Shown piece after piece: positions 58,074 through 64,000 of a stretch of 64,000 bases of DNA. Below the pieces are notes generated by a model, which did no database searches, was not told the DNA's origin, and saw nothing but the letters and a program-made list of their open reading frames with translations. The stretch spans positions 6,884,001 through 6,948,000 of the forward strand of contig OU612068.1 in NCBI GenBank assembly GCA_914767715.1. Reading direction: 5' to 3'. The first letter of the stretch is position 1. Every line of letters begins with the position of its first letter. Made by a program: the position numbers and the translations under genes. The stretch comes from Membranipora membranacea (taxonomy: Eukaryota > Bryozoa > Gymnolaemata > Cheilostomatida > Membraniporidae).

Positions 58074-61000
58074 TCACAATGAGATGGACAACACTTCGTT
58101 TAGGTTTCTTCGGTATGCTTCTTCAGCTTCCCCAGGAGATACTTTGTCAGCTAGTTGAATGCCATTGATAATAACCTAGAAAATAATCAAATCAAAGGTT
58201 AATTCAGCAAGGCAAGTGTATTTTGATATTTACCAACCAGGTCCAGACCAGAAAAGATGGAAGCTGAACATTGTAATAATTATTCTTATACACATTGGAG
58301 AATGACTTTAGAGCTAAAACTTCAAAACCTTATGGATTCAATCATCTTGCCAATATAAGTACAACTGTAGAAGTCAGTAATGTGCCTTGCAGCTAGGATG
58401 ATTGAAATGAAACAGGTTACCTTAATTCCAGTTGACAAAACAAGTTTCTCATTACTCTCTTGTCATTCAGATTGTGTTTGATCACAGAGTTAGAGTTAAA
58501 ACCTCCAACTCCTTGATTTGATACGTATTTGAGGGCTCTATACGTGGTTGGACATCAATTTGTTTGCCGATGATAATGGATATTTCAATGTTACATACTC
58601 CCTCATTTGTATGTCTGATCACTAGAACACCCTTTTGAAGGGCTGGTATGCTTACCTTAGGCAAGTAGTTGAACCAAAACCAATCCTCTAGAGCAAATTT
58701 CCTGTTGGCTCCCACTATTCCAGCTCGTGCACATCGGAGCACTACTTTCGTAAATTTGTCATCCTGATAATAAAAGACACGTCAACATAAAATTTGCAAC
58801 TTTAAATATTTGATAAGAGAGAACCAAAACAGAAAGTAGAGGTCATTTTTCTTAACATATTAGGTGTTATGTGCCCTTTAAGCATGTCAGGATAACTTCA
58901 AATTTATAATTCAGTGGTGTTGATCATGTTAAGGCCAAAGATTTATATTGTAACAAGCTGGTCAATGTTAAGTCATTTATATTAAAAGTCAGTTATTTCT
59001 CACCTGTTTATCACCAATCAATATTGGAGACATAGCAGCTCTCTTCAAGCGAGACATGGCCCCTTCAGTACCTTTTATAAATGTAGCTTCCTCATCTCCA
59101 GCTGCACACTTAACTGCTAGTTCTTGTAGCATTATCTGTAATATGAATAAAATAGGAGCATTGTCAATGGAACAACTCAGTCAGGGGTCTTTCAATCTGA
59201 GTGTGACTGTGTGATGCACTCATTCAAATATCGCTCGTTTGGCCTTTCAAGTAGACAAATTTGTTCCCTAATCGCTCACTCAGAATGTATATAGTTTGTC
59301 AATGGGCGAGGGAGAGAGACCCTCGCAATTTTCATTTTAGCTATGTTTAATTGTTTCATGATTTGTCATGATGGGGTATTTTATATATTGGCTATTCAGT
59401 CTGGTGACGAGGAAGTCTGGTGAGTTTTTTCCCAAGAATGAATGGATAAATAACACCTTTTAAATTATGAAGAAATTGTCATTCATTGTAGCTGAAGGAT
59501 ATGTTGTGTGGCGCAGGGCCCTTTAGTGATTCTGACACTCCATGCCGGATTCCACGGAGCATTTGACTAGTCGGCTCAGAATGGGTCAGCTGTAACAATG
59601 TGGAGGGAGTTGATAATAAGTTGGTGGTATACCAAGTGCTGTTGTAGCCACTACTTATTCAGAGATTTAAGAGAGTGATCAGTTAATCGACCATGAGTTT
59701 ATCACATTAAACAGTCTTTGTGCAAGCAATTTAATTTTTTTTATAATTACTGATATAGGATAACTTTGATGAAAAATAGTTTTGTGTTCACCTTCCAAAA
59801 ATAACAAAAAAGTTTTGCATCCTGGATGTTGATATTTATGGTAAAAAAATAAAGCTCTAATCAGTCATTTGAAAGGCAAAAGGAGTGAAAACAAATTTGT
59901 ATTTCAAATACTCTTTTAAACATAAACTCGAAAAAAAATGATATGGATGGACAAGTACTGCAAACTGCTCAGGATTTAAGTAGCAAGAAAAGGATTATTC
60001 AAACCTAATATATATTGTATTTCATGACAACTGAACTCTAATGTTGATAATGCCTAAGGAGTGGGATTATGACTGTAATAAAACAAAAGACTTCCTGCAA
60101 ACTGAGAATCATACCTTGTAATTATCATAGAGTACCAGTTTTTTGATAGAAACTTTAGCCGGACAGTTCATCTTCATCGTGTTCTGAATGTGTATACGTC
60201 GTTTCAGGGTGATCCTAGAAAATAAAAATTTCTTTATCTTCATCAACTGCTGTTGTACAAGCAGCATGATTGAGGTGTTACTATCTGTAGTCATCTCTTT
60301 GTCAGAAAATATTTCACACATACACCTTTTGGAACAATAAATTAGTCAGATGCCGCTATAATCCAATTGATCACATCACAGTACAAAAGCTTCGATCTTC
60401 AATTCTACTCTTACTCTAGGGTATATTTCTACAACCAGACTCAAAGCTTTTTACCCTGATTTCATTCTACCCAGCTACTTTATTACACAAAATGTCTTTG
60501 GTAGAGTTAGTAAGTAAAAAGAAGTAGAAAGAAAAAGAAGAGTAAGTAAAAATGAATGGATTTAGAACACCAAACATCAAACTACGCTGAGACTACCTAA
60601 CATATCTAAATTGAAAAATTATTGGTAGAGACAACTGAACACCATATACATGTATCTATATATACATATATTATTATTCACAACTTTTTGTTTGCAACTT
60701 ACAGTACTCTGCTCACAGAAACCTGGCCTTCTTTTCTTCCCATGCCTCCAATCCAGATACTGTGACCCCACAACCGAAAAAGCCTGGTGCACTCCGCCAA
60801 TTCTCTCAATATATATTCTCTTTTGCAGGAGCCCTACAACTACAAGGAAAATAATTCAAGTATGATTTGTTAGTATTTGGTAGGAAACCATAGCCCCCAG
60901 CCCACTAGTAAATAATATTTCAGAGAATTACGACTCTTGATTTACTATAATACCCAATAGTAACTAAGTTGCAACCATAGTAATTAAGTTCCAACTATAG

Positions 61001-62923
61001 ATGAATGTGAATTCACCAAATTGTCTATTATTCTCTTTTGTGATATACCCAACCTAGGGTCACCCTCACCAGTACCAAACTTTGGTCCACTCTAGCTTAT
61101 TGCAATTCTAATATGTAGAACCTATCTCATACCTGACAAGTCTCCCTTTTTGGTAGGGAGCCTCCCAGTTTTTAGGGGTATTTTCCACCTCCTCCCTATC
61201 TCCCTTTTTCCTCCCTTTTTTCAGCTTCCTTCACCCAGTAAACTTTTTAAGCTTCTAGTTGCAAAAAAAACTATGTTTTCCTACCCCCACAGCACATATA
61301 CCTAAATATAATTGCCTATTAACATACTATCTCTCCTCGTTCGGATAAAGTGCAACAATATTATTTGTAAAACCAGGTAAAATTACGCATTTCATAATAT
61401 GAACGCTCTAGTTTTGGCTTAAAATAAATGACAACAAGGGCCAAATTACACCTCCTGATTTCTCGGTCTACCAACTTGTCATGTATGACCTATCTATCAA
61501 TTTAATTCTTCATCATAGGCATTCTACCTAGGCTCAACAGTGTTACGGGATTGTGAATATGTATTTAGCAGGCCCCCTACTTTGTTGTCTGCTTGTGATT
61601 CACCCAAAATTGTGGTGAGCACAGGAAGGTTGTCAACGTCAAGCGGTGTTTGTGGTTCTGTTTGCTCATAAGGCCTCCTGGAAAGGCAATCAGCATTGGT
61701 ATTAGTTTTCCCACTTTTATGTTTGATGTCATAGTTGTACGGCTGAAGCAATAGTGACCAGCGACCTAGTCTGCCCTTAGTGTCCTTTATGCTTTTCAAC
61801 CACTTGAGGCTAATGTGGTCAGTGAGCACCAAAAAGTGTTTATCTGCAAGGTAATGTTTGTATTTCTCTACTGCTGCAACCAGGGCTAGTCCCTCCTTCT
61901 GTGTTATAGAACAATTTTTAAAAAAAACAGTAGTATAGACCAGAATATCAGAACAACAGAAAGGAAGCTGGGTTTGGTGGAAAAAGGTATAAATAGATTT
62001 TTTTCAAGAAATCATAAATAGATGTCACTAGTTTTTAGGCCTTAGCAACTTGATTCCTTGGTCTTCAACATGTTGTTATAGATGAGTGAGGTATTACTAT
62101 TTGCTATGTCATTTGCTGTTTAAAAAAGATATGAGGCTGAATTTAATACTCAAACGGAACATAATTAATATTTTGCATGACTTGCTTGGGCAGTTTCATA
62201 GCTCAATTGCCTAAAAATTACAACACTTGATAATAATGATTTAAATTGTTTGACCATTACAGGCAGTTGTGTGGGAGATTATATTATTTTACCAACAGGC
62301 TAGGTGATGCAGACCAATTAATTAAACCAGAATGTCAAACTTCACCTAGAACAAATTTATTTTCATGACATTATTTTTGGCTGAAGATGGCTCCATCCAT
62401 AACAGTTCTATTATTTAAAAAGATCAAACCAAATCTGGGGCTGATAAATATAGGTGTTTCTATTATATGTTGTAATTACAAAATAAGATTAAATCTTCAT
62501 AAGCAGGATTAGAATCCTTACACAAACATAGAACATATATGTCAGGCAGCTTGGCAATTATATTTGCTGGTATGAATGGAAACAGAACAATATCATTGAT
62601 TACACCCATGCCTGCACGAAAGGTACCAGAGACATGAGGATGTTTCATACCCAATAAACAAAACAAACAGTGTCTCAGATGTTTTAGGTATCTTAGATGA
62701 TAAACAATGCTCAAATTTAGATAGTGCAAAGCAATTAAAGCATCCACTCTTCAATAGAAAGAGTATAACATCTGAAATATTCACATGTGTATGCCTCAAA
62801 ACATCACTTATTGCTTGAATTTTGATTACTTTAGTGAATCTTGGACAGTTATGTCAGCCATGAACTTGCTCTTGGCTTTCTCCAGATTACCAATCATTGT
62901 GAGAGTGAAGTAGATTGCTCTAC
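58074..62923 (-). CDS. Unrecognised gene, 3' part (six exons, about 217 residues)
   Basis: Exons 62830-62923, 60703-60819, 60115-60214, 59004-59135, 58656-58763 and 58074-58175 (TGA at 58074-58076), all joining in frame. In order they contain FTLTMIGNLEKAKSKFMADI, ELAECTRLFRLWGHSIWIGG, ITLKRRIHIQNTMKMNCPAK, MLQELAVKCAAGDEEATFIK, CARAGIVGANRKFALEDWFW and GIQLADKVSPGEAEEAYRRN. It looks like a soluble, largely helical protein without signal peptide or membrane segment in this part. I do not recognise the family. The 5' end lies beyond the window or in exons I did not find. The acceptor at 60820 is purine-rich, so that boundary is the weakest. Confidence 0.75.
61524..61920 (-). mobile_element. 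LTR-retrotransposon RNase H fragment (Ty3/gypsy-like)
   Basis: A pol remnant of about 130 residues. It shows the end of an RNase H domain with the TDH motif and the downstream NADCLSR signature typical of Ty3-type elements. It is cut at its 5' side near 61920 with no reverse transcriptase upstream, and ends at a TAG at 61524. It sits in an intron of the unrecognised gene, in the same orientation. Confidence 0.85.
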
Positions 62924-63374
62924 CTGATTTAATATTAATGCTATATCCCCTCACCTGTTTGGTGAGGGAATAGTGTTTTAAAAGATTATCATAATTTTAT
63001 CCAGCTTTTTTCACTTAGAAGATTGGTGTGCATATTCACACAACCATCCACCCCTACCCCCATCATCCCAGTCAATTTTTCTTCCTATAGAAATATAAGG
63101 GCAAATTGGTTGCAGAGAATTTTGACCTTTCTTATTATTCTATTCTCAGACAATCTACCAAAATCACATATTTTCTTGACTGTTGCAGTTAACTCAAGCT
63201 CTAGTTCCTACCGCCTAGGACTCCTATGTAATCTTTTAATCACTATAAAATATTGCTCTCAGCCATTTACCACCCTACGCAATAAATTGACCGAAATATT
63301 CAATCCAAGGTTGATTAAAAGGTTGATAAAATCAAATGTCTTTTCACATGCCACATTCTGAAACATGGGCGCCA

Positions 63375-63570
63375 AAATTCATACATTGCCCTAGTAGCGA
63401 GGCTGCAATATCTGTGCCAGGTTGCTCTCGGTTTGCAGGCAGGTCGGAGCACAGCACTGGGGCCAACCAAACCCCAGTAGTCGATGGACCGCAGTGGGAT
63501 TCGAGCCCTCAACCTTCAGCATCTGCATGCTAAAGGTGTGGTGCTCTAACCAACTGAGCCACCTCCTACT
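63375..63570 (-). mobile_element. tRNA-derived SINE (best-preserved copy)
   Basis: On the minus strand it opens GTGGCTCAGTTGGTTAGAGC, a perfect polymerase III A box, and about 50 nt on has GGGCTCGAATCCC, a B box with one change. A body about 100 nt long follows that is shared with the copies at 10455 and 1424. Confidence 0.8.
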
Positions 63571-63579
63571 CAAAGTATC

Positions 63580-64000
63580 AAACACAGTAGGGATCGGATA
63601 TGATGTCCCTCAAATGATATTGTTAATAAAAGTTTCTTGCTTGTTAGTTTTTTTTCCCAAAAACGGCTGGAATCTCTAAAAACTGCCTCCATATTGAAAA
63701 AAAAAAGATTTTCTGGGAGAGGCCCTTACCCCCTAGGATGAAGGCACCCATCCCACCTGGCTCTACCACTTGAAAACCAATGGATACAGACCTGGATATT
63801 CCCTATTCTGTACCTCAAGTAAAATTTGTCCAAACAGTGGTGCGGCCAATTGGTATGTTCCCGAACAAAAAGAGGCCAAAGCAGAAAAAAAGGTTTGCCA
63901 AGCATGATCTGATGCATTTACGCTAGAGAGAAAGCTGTAATTTGTCTCAATCAAAAATTAGTGTGCGAGTTTAAATAGTACATAACATTGCATGGGCTAT
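63580..64000. other. Right edge of window, nothing recognised
   Basis: Short unconvincing open frames only; no exon, repeat or RNA gene that I could support. Confidence 0.4.

Noticed and set aside
63530-63570. tRNA gene suggested by the A-box sequence
   Set aside because: No acceptor stem or cloverleaf; the A and B boxes belong to a SINE with a long non-tRNA body and two more copies.

Overview
This is AT-rich animal DNA with many short exons, GT-AG introns and small transposons. I read it as a lophotrochozoan, most likely a mollusc. The main gene is twitchin (the unc-22/projectin family of giant muscle Ig/FnIII proteins) on the minus strand. Its linker rich in protein kinase A (PKA) type sites lies between the 7th and 8th Ig domains, where the D1 regulatory site of molluscan catch-muscle twitchin is reported to lie. 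The species itself cannot be read from the sequence.

Layout. (1) Positions 45633 down to 1, minus strand: the 5' two thirds of twitchin. I placed 68 coding exons whose phases agree throughout (9562 coding nt, about 3187 codons). They encode 17 Ig and 12 FnIII domains; the kinase and C-terminal Igs must lie beyond position 1. Protein order is Ig1-Ig7, phospho-linker, Ig8-Ig11, Ser/Lys-rich linker, Ig12, then FF-Ig-FF-Ig-FFF-Ig-FF-Ig-FFF-Ig. Two further first coding exons (36646-36889 and 32153-32276) splice in phase into the gene, so at least three N-termini are likely. (2) Positions 39330-42270, plus strand: a small locus nested in the 4 kb intron that splits Ig3. It has a TATA box and can encode two unrelated short secreted proteins. 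(3) Positions 54477-47172, minus strand: a complete 13-exon gene for an 836-residue protein with two EF-hands. (4) Positions 62923-58074, minus strand: the 3' part of a gene I do not recognise, at least six exons. (5) Repeats: a Ty3-like RNase H fragment, three copies of a tRNA-derived SINE, several families of palindromic MITE-like elements with 7-8 bp target duplications (some only 28-53 bp long), a 94-bp tandem repeat and a diverged array with a conserved hairpin.

How it fits together. Twitchin is a scaffold and kinase of the thick filament. Here its N-terminal region carries the elements that could vary between muscles: alternative starts, a Pro/Lys/Glu-rich linker, a phospho-linker built largely from skippable exons next to a DFRxxL (actin-binding type) motif, and a 219-nt cassette. 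The two downstream minus-strand genes are separate units. Exon coordinates come from reading splice sites and phase by eye; single boundaries may be off by a few bases.
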